DNA from: a bacterium
Lineage (GTDB): Bacteria > Bacillota > Bacilli > Lactobacillales > Streptococcaceae
Direction: 5' to 3'
Assembly (NCBI GenBank): GCA_905221095.1
Contig: CAJNBV010000014.1
Location: 1-41,353 of the forward strand
DNA length: 41,353 nucleotides
Within the stretch, counting starts at the first letter, position 1; every line of letters begins with the position of its first letter. Position numbers and translations under genes: made by a program. Of this stretch, positions 1 through 7,527 are shown in pieces. The notes beneath the pieces were generated by a model that saw only the letters and a program-made list of their open reading frames with translations, did no database searches and had not been told where the DNA came from.

Positions 1-76
1 CGAACACAGAAGTTAAGCCCTAGAACGCCGGAAGTAGTTGGGGGTTGCCCCCTGTGAGATATGGAAGTCGCTTAGC
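1..76 (+). rRNA. rrf: 5S ribosomal RNA, 3' part
   Basis: The window opens inside a 5S rRNA gene; the conserved stretch CGAACACAGAAGTTAAGCCC and the closing strand ending GTCGCTTAGC are visible. The 5' part lies outside the window. It is followed four bases later by tRNA-Val, so this is the end of an rRNA operon (16S-23S-5S, inferred upstream) that continues into a tRNA array. Confidence 0.95.
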
Positions 77-80
77 TCTA

Positions 81-153
81 GGGAGTTTAGCTCAGCTGGG
101 AGAGCATCTGCCTTACAAGCAGAGGGTCAGCGGTTCGATCCCGTTAACTCCCA
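81..153 (+). tRNA. tRNA-Val (TAC)
   Basis: The 7-bp acceptor stem GGGAGTT/AACTCCC is perfect, the discriminator is A, and the anticodon loop CTTACAA gives TAC at 114-116. The 3' CCA is not encoded. It is the first tRNA after 5S and is presumably processed from the rRNA operon transcript. Confidence 0.97.
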
Positions 154-158
154 TTTAA

Positions 159-229
159 GCGGGTGTAGTTTAGTGGTAAAACTACAGCCTTCCAAGCTGT
201 TGTCGCGAGTTCGATTCTCGTCACCCGCT
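159..229 (+). tRNA. tRNA-Gly (TCC)
   Basis: The acceptor stem GCGGGTG/CACCCGC is perfect. The anticodon loop CTTCCAA gives TCC at 191-193. The gene is 71 nt with no encoded CCA. Confidence 0.97.
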
Positions 230-263
230 TTGAACTTTGTTCTTTATACCAAGTTTTTAACTT

Positions 264-337
<74 letters not shown>

Positions 338-345
338 TAGTGTTT

Positions 346-415
346 AGTCCATTACTAGAGAATTGAAATATTATCTTTTCACTAAGAGGACACGGGTTTA
401 TTCCCGTATAAACTA
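346..415 (+). pseudogene. decayed tRNA-Glu (TTC) remnant
   Basis: Between tRNA-Ile and tRNA-Ser lies a 70-nt stretch that still aligns end to end with a streptococcal tRNA-Glu. It keeps the anticodon loop TTTTCAC (376-382, anticodon TTC at 378-380), the following ACACGGG, and CCCGTA near the 3' end. It is not functional by eye: the acceptor strands AGTCCAT (346-352) and ATAAACT (408-414) contain two C-A mismatches, the anticodon stem TTATC/TAAGA barely pairs, and the T loop is TTTATT (6 nt, lacking the TTCGA core). Most differences from the canonical gene are G or C changed to A or T, as expected for unselected drift. The comparison sequence is from memory. Confidence 0.8.
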
Positions 416-419
416 TTTT

Positions 420-509
420 GGAGGATTACCCAAGTCCGGCTGAAGGGAACGGTCTTGAAAACCGTCAGGCGTGTAAAAGCGTGCGTGGGTTCGAATCCCA
501 CATCCTCCT
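420..509 (+). tRNA. tRNA-Ser (TGA)
   Basis: The acceptor stem GGAGGAT/ATCCTCC is perfect. The loop CTTGAAA gives TGA at 456-458. A long variable arm follows the anticodon stem, as in serine tRNAs; total about 90 nt. Confidence 0.96.
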
Positions 510-519
510 TTTTTATTAA

Positions 520-593
<74 letters not shown>

Positions 594-596
594 TAA

Positions 597-669
597 GGCT
601 CGGTAGCTCAGTTGGTAGAGCAATGGATTGAAGCTCCATGTGTCGGCGGTTCGATTCCGTCTCGCGCCA
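597..669 (+). tRNA. tRNA-Phe (GAA)
   Basis: The anticodon GAA is at 630-632 in loop TTGAAGC. The D and T arms are normal (TTCGATT T loop). The acceptor strands GGCTCGG and TCGCGCC leave one T-C mismatch at the fourth pair and a G-T at the seventh. This may be the normal streptococcal form. Confidence 0.93.
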
Positions 670-681
670 TTTATATATTTT

Positions 682-762
682 GGAAGGGTAGCGAAGAGGC
701 TAAACGCGGCGGACTGTAAATCCGCTCCTTCGGGTTCGGGGGTTCGAATCCCTCCCCTTCCA
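682..762 (+). tRNA. tRNA-Tyr (GTA)
   Basis: The acceptor stem GGAAGGG/CCCTTCC is perfect. The anticodon GTA is at 716-718. A long variable arm follows, as expected for tyrosine tRNA in bacteria. Confidence 0.96.
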
Positions 763-766
763 TTTT

Positions 767-837
767 ACGGGCATAGTTTAAAGGTAGAACTAAGGTCTCC
801 AAAACCTTCAGTGTGGGTTCAATTCCTACTGCCCGTG
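767..837 (+). tRNA. tRNA-Trp (CCA)
   Basis: The acceptor stem ACGGGCA/TGCCCGT is perfect and the discriminator is G. The loop CTCCAAA gives CCA at 799-801. Confidence 0.96.
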
Positions 838-850
838 TTAATAGAATTAT

Positions 851-924
851 GGCGGGTGTGGTGAAGTGGTTAACACACCAGATTGTGGCTCTGGCATGCG
901 TGGGTTCGATCCCCATCACTCGCC
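851..924 (+). tRNA. tRNA-His (GTG)
   Basis: The anticodon GTG is at 885-887. The extra 5' G (G-1, position 851) faces C924, giving the eight-pair acceptor stem that identifies histidine tRNA. Confidence 0.96.
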
Positions 925-937
925 TATTTTATATTAT

Positions 938-1009
938 TGGGGTATAGCCAAGCGGTAAGGCAAGGGACTTTGACTCCCTCATGCGTTGGTTCGAATCCAG
1001 CTACCCCAG
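938..1009 (+). tRNA. tRNA-Gln (TTG)
   Basis: The acceptor stem TGGGGTA/TACCCCA is perfect. The loop CTTTGAC gives TTG at 970-972. Confidence 0.96.
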
Positions 1010-1018
1010 TTACTATTT

Positions 1019-1102
1019 GCCGGCGTGGCGGAATTGGCAGACGCGCTGGACTCAAAATCCAGTGTCCGCAAGGACGTGCCGGTTCGACCCCGGCCGCCGG
1101 TA
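1019..1102 (+). tRNA. tRNA-Leu (CAA)
   Basis: The acceptor strands GCCGGCG and CGCCGGT pair with a terminal G-T. The loop CTCAAAA gives CAA at 1053-1055. A long variable arm is present. It is the last gene of the array. Confidence 0.96.
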
Positions 1103-1114
1103 TAGTATAGAGTT

Positions 1115-1145
1115 AGGAACGTAGTTAATCTTCGTTCCTTTTTTG
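1115..1145 (+). terminator. terminator of the rRNA-tRNA operon
   Basis: AGGAACG (1115-1121) and CGTTCCT (1133-1139) form a perfect 7-bp stem over an 11-nt loop, followed directly by a T run. It ends transcription from the rRNA-tRNA unit before the next promoter. Confidence 0.85.
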
Positions 1146-1154
1146 TATTATTTT

Positions 1155-1163
1155 TGGTATAAT
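1155..1163 (+). promoter_or_regulatory. extended -10 promoter of the GCS-like gene
   Basis: TGGTATAAT is a perfect extended -10 (TGnTATAAT). No convincing -35 is seen, which extended -10 promoters tolerate. The start codon is 46 bp downstream. Confidence 0.65.
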
Positions 1164-1208
1164 AGTAGTTATTCAAATTTTATTTAGATTAAGAAAGAGT
1201 AGGATAGT

Positions 1209-2486
1209 ATGTCTCGTTCTATCGATTTATTAAAACATCGGTATTTGAAAAATATTAAAGAAAATCCTGAATTGTTTGTCGGGATTGAGCTGGAATATCC
1301 TGTTGCAAATTTAGAAGGACTTGCTACAGATGTTGAAATTATAAAAGATTTATTTCATTATTTACTTTCTGCTCTGGATTTCACTGTAGAAAAGGTAGAT
1401 GATTTTGGGAATCCTATCCAGTTAGTAGATCCGACAAGTCAGGATGCTATTTTATTTGAAGTTTCCTATACAACGATTGAGTTTGCATTTGGTAAGGCTG
1501 AAACGATTCAAGAGGTCGAGAATCGTTTTAATAATTATATGGATGTAATTCAGAGAAAATTAGGCGAAACAAATCATGCTATTGTTGGCTGTGGCATTCA
1601 TCCAAACTGGAATAAAAATGAGAATTGTCCAGTGGCTTATCCACGCTATCAGATGTTGATGGATTATTTGAATTTGAGTAGAAATATTACTAAATCAGAT
1701 TTACATCATTTCCCTGAATATGGTGCTTTTATCTGTGGGAGTCAGGTTCAGCTGGATATTTCAAAATCCAACTACTTACGGGTTATTAATGCTTTTACTC
1801 AAATTGAAGCGACTAAGGCTTATTTATTTGCAAACTCTGAGTTTTCAGGTGAGGATTGGGATACGAAAATTTCAAGGGATATTTTCTGGGAAGAGTCCAT
1901 GCATGGTATTTATCCAGAGAATGTTGGGGTTAATGCTAGACTCTTTGATGTCGAGGAGGAGTTTTTTGATTATCTAGATCATTCTGCAATTTTTACTGCG
2001 GAACGTGATGGGCAGACCTATTATTTTTATCCTATTCAGGTAAGGGACTATTTAGCTACGCCTGAAATCCAGGTATTTGCTCTTAATGGGGATGAGGTTA
2101 TTATTTCCCCTCAAGAGAAAGATTTTGAAACTCATCGTAGTTATCAGTATCAAGACTTAACGACTCGCGGAACAGTTGAGTTTCGTAGTGTGTGTACTCA
2201 ACCTCTAGATAGGACTTTTGCTTCTGCAGCCTTTCACTTAGGATTGTTGGTTAATTTAGATAAGTTAGAAGCTTACTTAGAAACAGCATCTTTCTTTGAA
2301 GCATTTGGTTGTAAATACAAGTTTTTAAGACGACAATTTTCTAAGAAAAAGCTTACAGATCAGGAAGAAACTGCGATTATAGAGTTTTCAAAAGACTTAC
2401 TCTTGCTAGCTGAGGAAGGACTGAAGATGAGAAATAAACAAGAAATGATTTATTTAGAGCCTTTGAAAGAAGAATTGGGATTATAA
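1209..2486 (+). CDS. glutamate-cysteine ligase-like (GCS2 family) protein
   Basis: A 425-residue protein. VGIELEYPV near residue 24 matches the substrate/metal-binding start of the GCS2 fold, and GTVEFRSVCTQP near residue 332 is the kind of EFR motif found late in that fold. This family joins glutamate to cysteine (first step of glutathione synthesis) or makes related gamma-glutamyl or amide bonds with ATP. It has no signal peptide or membrane segments, so it is cytoplasmic. AGGA precedes the ATG by four bases. It is a single gene with its own promoter, directly behind a tRNA array, and no glutathione synthetase is next to it. The actual product is therefore unknown. The coding sequence is visibly AT-rich. 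I am fairly sure of the fold and unsure of the substrate. Confidence 0.65.
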   Translation: MSRSIDLLKHRYLKNIKENPELFVGIELEYPVANLEGLATDVEIIKDLFHYLLSALDFTVEKVDDFGNPIQLVDPTSQDAILFEVSYTTIEFAFGKAETIQEVENRFNNYMDVIQRKLGETNHAIVGCGIHPNWNKNENCPVAYPRYQMLMDYLNLSRNITKSDLHHFPEYGAFICGSQVQLDISKSNYLRVINAFTQIEATKAYLFANSEFSGEDWDTKISRDIFWEESMHGIYPENVGVNARLFDVEEEFFDYLDHSAIFTAERDGQTYYFYPIQVRDYLATPEIQVFALNGDEVIISPQEKDFETHRSYQYQDLTTRGTVEFRSVCTQPLDRTFASAAFHLGLLVNLDKLEAYLETASFFEAFGCKYKFLRRQFSKKKLTDQEETAIIEFSKDLLLLAEEGLKMRNKQEMIYLEPLKEELGL

Positions 2487-2521
2487 TTTTTCTTATAAAG
2501 GGAGAATTTTCTGAAAAATCA

Positions 2522-2530
2522 TGATATAAT
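2522..2530 (+). promoter_or_regulatory. extended -10 promoter of thrC
   Basis: TGATATAAT is an extended -10 located 32 bp before the thrC start. The -35 region is poor. Confidence 0.6.
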
Positions 2531-2561
2531 GGAAGAGACTATAGATAAAGGATAGAGAGTA

Positions 2562-4046
2562 ATGACATTAGTTTATCAATCAACGCGTGATGCCAATAAT
2601 ACAGTAACTGCCAGTCAAGCAATTTTGCAAGGTTTGGCAACGGACGGTGGTTTGTTTACACCCGTCACTTATCCAAAGGTAGATTTGGACTTTGACAAAT
2701 TGAAAGATGCTTCTTATCAGGAAGTTGCTAAGTTAGTTTTGTCAGCTTTTTTAGATGATTTTACAGCCGAGGAGTTGGACTACTGTATCAACAATGCCTA
2801 CGATAGCAAGTTTGATACTCCAGCTATCGCACCATTAGTGAAATTAGACGGCCAATACAACTTGGAACTGTTCCATGGTTCAACGATTGCCTTCAAGGAT
2901 ATGGCCTTGTCTATCTTGCCATACTTTATGACGACTGCTGCTAAGAAACATGGCTTGGAAAACAAGATTGTCATTTTGACAGCCACATCTGGTGATACTG
3001 GGAAAGCTGCTATGGCAGGATTTGCCGATGTACCTGGAACTGAGATCATCGTCTTTTATCCAAAAGATGGTGTCAGCAAGGTACAAGAGTTGCAAATGAC
3101 CACTCAGACTGGAGACAATACTCATGTTATCGCTATTGATGGTAACTTTGATGATGCCCAAACTAATGTGAAGCATATGTTTAACGATGTAGCCCTTCGT
3201 GAAAAGTTGGCTACCAATAAACTGCAATTTTCATCAGCTAACTCTATGAATATTGGCCGTTTGGTGCCACAGATTGTCTACTATGTTTATGCTTACGCTC
3301 AGTTGGTTAAGACTGGTGAGATTGTGGCTGGTGATAAGGTCAACTTCACAGTACCAACAGGAAACTTTGGAAATATCTTGGCTGCCTTTTATGCTAAGCA
3401 AATTGGTCTGCCAGTTGGTAAATTAATCTGTGCTTCAAATGACAATAATGTTTTGACAGACTTCTTTAAGACACGTGTTTACGACAAGAAACGTGAGTTT
3501 AAGGTAACGACTAGCCCATCTATGGATATCTTGGTATCTTCAAACTTGGAGCGTTTGATTTTCCATCTTTTGGGGAACGATGCGGTTAAGACAGCTGAAC
3601 TCATGAATGCCTTGAGTGTACAAGGACAATATGAATTGACAGACTTTGATGCTGAGATTCTGGAACTCTTTGCAGCTGAATATGCGACTGAGGAAGAAAC
3701 TGCGGCAGAAATTAAACGTGTCTACGAGTCAGATTCTTATATCGAGGATCCACATACGGCGGTTGCCTCAGCAGTTTATAAGAAATACCAAGCGGCTACT
3801 GGCGATGTGACTAAGACAGTGATTGCTTCAACAGCGAGTCCATACAAGTTCCCAGTGGTTGCAGTAGAAGCTGTAACTGGAAAATCAGGGCTTGGCGACT
3901 TTGAAGCCTTGGCTCAATTACATGAAATTTCAGGAGTGGCAGTGCCACCAGCGGTTGATGGGCTTGAAACAGCTCCAGTTCGTCATAAGACAACAGTGGC
4001 AGCTGCTGATATGCAAGCAGCGGTTGAGGCTTATCTAGGGCTTTAA
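2562..4046 (+). CDS. thrC: threonine synthase
   Basis: Converts O-phosphohomoserine to threonine and phosphate with pyridoxal phosphate; last step of threonine synthesis, cytoplasmic. At 494 residues it has the length of the long (fungal/gamma-proteobacterial-like) threonine synthases rather than the short Bacillus form. HGSTIAFKDMALS (residues 105-117) carries the PLP lysine, K112, and ILTATSGDTGKAAMAGF follows as the phosphate-contacting region. The start is preceded by GAGAG. The gene has its own promoter and terminator, so it is monocistronic. Homoserine kinase and homoserine dehydrogenase are not adjacent. Confidence 0.95.
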   Translation: MTLVYQSTRDANNTVTASQAILQGLATDGGLFTPVTYPKVDLDFDKLKDASYQEVAKLVLSAFLDDFTAEELDYCINNAYDSKFDTPAIAPLVKLDGQYNLELFHGSTIAFKDMALSILPYFMTTAAKKHGLENKIVILTATSGDTGKAAMAGFADVPGTEIIVFYPKDGVSKVQELQMTTQTGDNTHVIAIDGNFDDAQTNVKHMFNDVALREKLATNKLQFSSANSMNIGRLVPQIVYYVYAYAQLVKTGEIVAGDKVNFTVPTGNFGNILAAFYAKQIGLPVGKLICASNDNNVLTDFFKTRVYDKKREFKVTTSPSMDILVSSNLERLIFHLLGNDAVKTAELMNALSVQGQYELTDFDAEILELFAAEYATEEETAAEIKRVYESDSYIEDPHTAVASAVYKKYQAATGDVTKTVIASTASPYKFPVVAVEAVTGKSGLGDFEALAQLHEISGVAVPPAVDGLETAPVRHKTTVAAADMQAAVEAYLGL

Positions 4047-4058
4047 GACAGAGGGAGT

Positions 4059-4091
4059 AAACTCGGTTGGGAAACCAACTGAGTTTCTTTT
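4059..4091 (+). terminator. terminator after thrC
   Basis: AAACTCGGTTGG (4059-4070) and CCAACTGAGTTT (4075-4086) form a 12-bp stem with one G-T pair and a GAAA loop, followed by CTTTTC. The T tract is short. Confidence 0.8.
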
Positions 4092-4106
4092 CATCAGGAG
4101 GAGAGA

Positions 4107-5387
4107 TTGTTTAAGAAAAATAAAGACATTCTTAATATTGCCTTACCAGCTATGGGTGAAAACTTTTTGCAGATGCTCATGGGAATGGTGGACAGTTATT
4201 TGGTTGCTCATTTAGGATTGATAGCTATTTCAGGTGTTTCAGTAGCTGGTAATATTATCACCATTTATCAGGCGATTTTCATTGCTCTGGGGGCAGCTAT
4301 TTCTAGTGTTATTTCAAAAAGTTTGGGTCAGAAGAATCAGTCTAAGCTAGCCTATCATGTGACTGAGGCGTTAAAAATTACTTTACTATTAAGTTTCCTT
4401 TTAGGAGCTTTGTCTATCTTCGCTGGACAAGAGATGATAGGACTTTTGGGAACTGAGCAGGCTGTGGCCGAGAGTGGTGGACTCTACTTATCTTTGGTAG
4501 GCGGATCGATTGTTCTCTTGGGCTTGATGACGAGTCTAGGTGCCTTGATTCGTGCAACGCATAATCCGCGTCTGCCTCTTTATGTCAGCCTCTTGTCAAA
4601 TGCCTTGAATATTCTCTTTTCCAGTCTAGCTATTTTTGTACTGGATATGGGGATAGCGGGTGTTGCTTGGGGGACTATTCTGTCTCGTTTGGTTGGTCTT
4701 GTGATTTTGTGGTCACAATTAAAACTGCCTTATACGAAACCGACTTTTGGTTTAGATAAGGAACTGTTGACCTTGGCTTTACCAGCAGCTGGAGAGCGAC
4801 TTATGATGCGGGCTGGAGATGTAGTGATCATTGCCTTGGTTGTTTCTTTTGGAACAGAGGCAGTGGCTGGAAATGCGGTCGGAGAAGTCTTGACCCAGTT
4901 TAACTACATGCCTGCCTTTGGCGTTGCTACGGCAACGGTCATGCTGGTAGCTCGAGCAGTTGGAGAGGATAATTGGAAAAGAGTCGCTAGTTTGAGCAAA
5001 CAAACCTTTTGGCTTTCTCTGTTTCTCATGTTGCCCTTGACCTTTAGTATCTATGCCTTAGGAATACCACTAACTCATCTCTATACGACTGATCCTCTAG
5101 CGATTGAGGCTAGTGTTCTAGTGACACTGTTTTCACTACTTGGTACTCCCATGGCGACAGGGACAGTTATTTATACGGCAGTTTGGCAGGGTTTGGGGAA
5201 TGCTCGGCTTCCCTTTTATGCGACAAGTATCGGAATGTGGTGTATCCGCATTGGGACAGCCTATCTGATGGGGATTGTTCTTGGTTGGGGTTTGCCTGGT
5301 ATTTGGGCCGGAACTCTTTTGGATAATGGTTTTCGTTGGTTATTTCTACGCTACCGTTACCAGCGTTATATGAGCTTGAAAGGATAG
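4107..5387 (+). CDS. MATE-family multidrug efflux pump (PdrM-like)
   Basis: A 426-residue polytopic membrane protein with about 12 hydrophobic segments in two homologous halves, typical of MATE (NorM/DinF) cation-coupled exporters. ALPAMGENFLQMLMGMVDSYLV opens the first half (about residue 13) and ALPAAGERLMMRAGDVVII the second (about residue 224), showing the internal duplication. The start is TTG: AGGAGGAG at 4096-4103 is placed correctly for it, while the first ATG is 15 codons further on and has no ribosome site. From memory, pneumococcus carries the Na+-driven pump PdrM at this position. It is co-transcribed with the next gene (3 bp gap); no promoter is visible between the thrC terminator and its start. 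Confidence 0.88.
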   Translation: MFKKNKDILNIALPAMGENFLQMLMGMVDSYLVAHLGLIAISGVSVAGNIITIYQAIFIALGAAISSVISKSLGQKNQSKLAYHVTEALKITLLLSFLLGALSIFAGQEMIGLLGTEQAVAESGGLYLSLVGGSIVLLGLMTSLGALIRATHNPRLPLYVSLLSNALNILFSSLAIFVLDMGIAGVAWGTILSRLVGLVILWSQLKLPYTKPTFGLDKELLTLALPAAGERLMMRAGDVVIIALVVSFGTEAVAGNAVGEVLTQFNYMPAFGVATATVMLVARAVGEDNWKRVASLSKQTFWLSLFLMLPLTFSIYALGIPLTHLYTTDPLAIEASVLVTLFSLLGTPMATGTVIYTAVWQGLGNARLPFYATSIGMWCIRIGTAYLMGIVLGWGLPGIWAGTLLDNGFRWLFLRYRYQRYMSLKG

Positions 5388-5390
5388 GAA

Positions 5391-6008
5391 ATGCAAAAAA
5401 CAGCTTTTATTTGGGATTTAGACGGGACTTTATTGGACTCTTACGAAGCGATTTTATCAGGGATTGAGGAGACTTTTGGTCAGTTTTCTATTCCTTATGA
5501 TAAGGAGAAAGTGAGAGAGTTTATCCTCAAGTATTCGGTGCAGGATTTGCTTGTGCAGGTGGCAGAAGAGCGAAAGATGGATGTGGAAGTGCTAAATCAG
5601 GTGCGTGCTCAGAGTCTGGCTGAAAAGAATGCTCAGGTAATTTTGATGCCAGGTGCGCGTGAAGTGTTGGCTTGGGCAGACCAAGTAGGGATTCGGAACT
5701 TTGTTTACACTCATAAGGGAGACAATGCTTTTACCATTCTAAGAGACTTGGGGTTGGAATCCTATTTTACAGAGATTTTAACCAGTCAGAGTGGCTTTGT
5801 GCGGAAGCCAAGTCCAGAAGCGGCTACCTATCTGTTAGACAATTATCAGTTGGATCCTGAGAAGACCTATTATATAGGGGATCGGACTCTGGATGTGGAA
5901 TTTGCTCAGAATAGTGGGATTCAAAGTATCAACTTTTTAGAGTCGACTTATGAAGGCAATCATAGGATTCAAGAACTAGCAGATATTCCTTACATTTTTG
6001 GGGATTGA
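5391..6008 (+). CDS. HAD-superfamily phosphatase
   Basis: A 205-residue cytoplasmic hydrolase. Motif I is DLDGTLLDS (residues 9-17, nucleophile D9 and acid D11), a helical cap follows, motif III lysine is in VRKPSPEA, and motif IV is IGDRTLDVEFA, the arrangement of phosphoglycolate phosphatase-like HAD enzymes. The substrate cannot be read from sequence; small sugar phosphates or nucleotides are usual. The start lies 3 bp after the MATE pump stop with AGGA overlapping that stop, so the two form an operon. Both proteins are ordinary length. Confidence 0.88.
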   Translation: MQKTAFIWDLDGTLLDSYEAILSGIEETFGQFSIPYDKEKVREFILKYSVQDLLVQVAEERKMDVEVLNQVRAQSLAEKNAQVILMPGAREVLAWADQVGIRNFVYTHKGDNAFTILRDLGLESYFTEILTSQSGFVRKPSPEAATYLLDNYQLDPEKTYYIGDRTLDVEFAQNSGIQSINFLESTYEGNHRIQELADIPYIFGD

Positions 6009-6044
6009 GAACGATAAGATTGTGTCAGTTTTATGACAGAGACC

Positions 6045-6076
6045 TAACAAACTATTTCAAGTAACCGAGTTTGTTA
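6045..6076. repeat. 9-bp inverted repeat between the HAD gene and the LysM gene
   Basis: TAACAAACT (6045-6053) and AGTTTGTTA (6068-6076) are perfect inverted copies separated by 14 nt. An overlapping alternative hairpin, GTAAC/GTTAC (6061-6065 with 6073-6077), excludes the first. A smaller pair TGTCA/TGACA lies at 6023-6038. There is no T tract. The function is unknown; the site is upstream of both the terminator and the LysM promoter. Confidence 0.5.
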
Positions 6077-6101
6077 CAAGGAATAGACAGTTCTGTTAAA
6101 T

Positions 6102-6122
6102 AGGCCCGAGAGGGCTTTTTTT
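6102..6122 (+). terminator. terminator of the MATE-HAD operon
   Basis: AGGCCC (6102-6107), loop GAGA, GGGCTT (6112-6117), then a T run. The stem is short but GC-rich. The T run lies about where a -35 for the LysM promoter would sit. Confidence 0.75.
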
Positions 6123-6134
6123 CTGCATTTTTTG

Positions 6135-6143
6135 TGTTATGAT
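6135..6143 (+). promoter_or_regulatory. extended -10 promoter of the LysM protein gene
   Basis: TGTTATGAT reads as TGn plus TATGAT, 33 bp before the start codon. No good -35 is present because that position is filled by the terminator T run. Confidence 0.5.
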
Positions 6144-6176
6144 AGACAGGTACTCATTTGAAAGGAATTTGAAAGA

Positions 6177-7379
6177 ATGAAGAAAAGAATATTATTAGCG
6201 TCAACAGTAGCCTTGTCATTTGCCCCAGTATTGGCAACTCAAGCAGAAGAAGTTCTTTGGACTGCACGTAGTGTTGAGCAAATCCAAAACGATTTGACTA
6301 AAACAGACAATAAAACAAGCTATACAGTTCAGTATGGTGATACTTTAAGTACCATTGCAGAAGCCTTGGGTGTAGATGTCACAGTCCTTGCGAATTTGAA
6401 TAAAATCACGAATATGGACTTGATTTTCCCAGAAACTGTTTTGACAACGACTGTTAATGAAGCAGAAGAAGTAACAGAAGTTGAAATCCAAACTCCTCAA
6501 GCAGATTCTAGTGAAGAAGTTACAACTGCGACAGCAGATTTGACAACCAATCAAGTGACCGTTGATAATCAAACTGTACAGGTTGCAGATCTTTCTCAAC
6601 CAATTGCAGAAGCTCCAAAAGCGGTAGAAACTACAAGCACAAAAGAAGTAGCATCAAATTCAGAAGTTGCAGAGACGGTGACTGCTGCAGAAGACGTGGC
6701 ACCATCTACAGACTCTTCTACGTCAGCTGAGCAAACAGTCGAAACAACCAGTCCAGTTGAAGAAGCAGCTCCTCAGGCAACGACTCTAGCTGAGAAAGAG
6801 GAAACTCAAGCAAACCCACAAGCTGCTTCAACAGTGGAAGCAACTACAACTCCAGTAGAAGAAAAAGTAACGGAAACAACTGCAACAAGTTCAGAAGAAG
6901 CAAAAGAATCATCATCAAGTGAAGCTACACCAGCAGTTTCTACTTATCAACCGGAAGCGACAAAAACAGCTTCAACAACTTACGCGGCTCCAGCTGCACC
7001 CGATTATGCTGGACTGGCAGTAGCAAAATCTGAAAATGCAGGACTTCAACCACAGACGGCTGCCTTTAAAGAAGAAATTTCCAACTTGTTTGGAATCACA
7101 TCTTTTAGTGGTTACCGTCCAGGAGACAGTGGAGATCACGGAAAAGGTTTGGCTATCGACTTTATGGTACCAGAAGGCTCAGAATTGGGTGATAAGATTG
7201 CGGAATACGCTATTCAAAACATGGCCAGCCGTGGCATTAGTTATATCATCTGGAAACAACGTTTCTATGCTCCATTCGATAGCAAATATGGACCAGCTAA
7301 TACTTGGAACCCAATGCCAGACCGTGGTAGCGTGACAGAAAACCACTATGACCACGTTCACGTTTCAATGAATGGATAA
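6177..7379 (+). CDS. secreted LysM protein with M15-like peptidase domain
   Basis: A 400-residue exported wall protein. Residues 1-23 are a signal peptide (MKKR, hydrophobic core, cleavage near TQA/EE). One LysM domain follows (about 48-92, YTVQYGDTLSTIAEALGV), which binds N-acetylglucosamine in peptidoglycan. Residues 95-275 are a low-complexity linker rich in Glu, Thr, Ser, Ala and Val. The C-terminal domain (about 285-400) has FSGYRPGDSGDHGKGLAIDF and ends with HYDHVHVSMNG. The spaced His, Asp and HxH resemble the zinc ligands of M15 peptidases (VanY / D-Ala-D-Ala carboxypeptidase fold). Pneumococcus has a LysM protein at this locus reported to belong to the WalRK regulon (from memory). 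Catalytic activity is inferred, not shown. Confidence 0.82.
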   Translation: MKKRILLASTVALSFAPVLATQAEEVLWTARSVEQIQNDLTKTDNKTSYTVQYGDTLSTIAEALGVDVTVLANLNKITNMDLIFPETVLTTTVNEAEEVTEVEIQTPQADSSEEVTTATADLTTNQVTVDNQTVQVADLSQPIAEAPKAVETTSTKEVASNSEVAETVTAAEDVAPSTDSSTSAEQTVETTSPVEEAAPQATTLAEKEETQANPQAASTVEATTTPVEEKVTETTATSSEEAKESSSSEATPAVSTYQPEATKTASTTYAAPAAPDYAGLAVAKSENAGLQPQTAAFKEEISNLFGITSFSGYRPGDSGDHGKGLAIDFMVPEGSELGDKIAEYAIQNMASRGISYIIWKQRFYAPFDSKYGPANTWNPMPDRGSVTENHYDHVHVSMNG

Positions 7380-7403
7380 GCCAGACTTGGTAATATCATT
7401 TTG

Positions 7404-7454
7404 ACGAATGAGATCTAGCTTTCGTGATAGGAAGCGAGTCTCGTTCGTTTTTTT
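7404..7454 (+). terminator. terminator after the LysM gene
   Basis: ACGAATGAGA (7404-7413) pairs with TCTCGTTCGT (7439-7448) with one G-T pair; the inner part GCTTTC/GAAGC extends it. Seven T follow. Confidence 0.85.
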
Positions 7455-7498
7455 ATCAATTTGAATGGAAAATTTTTGCAATGTTTGAAGCATAATTC

Positions 7499-7527
7499 TT
7501 GCAATCTATTTTACTTCGCATTATACT
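7499..7527 (+). promoter_or_regulatory. promoter of the marR-DUF1304 operon
   Basis: TTGCAA (7499-7504), a 17-bp spacer and TATACT (7522-7527) make a well-spaced sigma-A promoter. Confidence 0.75.

Noticed and set aside
4107..5387. Naming the MATE pump dinF
   Set aside because: In pneumococcus dinF belongs to the recA locus; this gene's position next to thrC and a HAD phosphatase points to the separate PdrM-type pump.
6009..6176. WalR (VicR) direct-repeat box upstream of the LysM gene
   Set aside because: TGTTAC and TGTTAA occur at 6072-6101 but are 16 bp apart rather than 5, so the standard site is not present; control by WalR may still exist.
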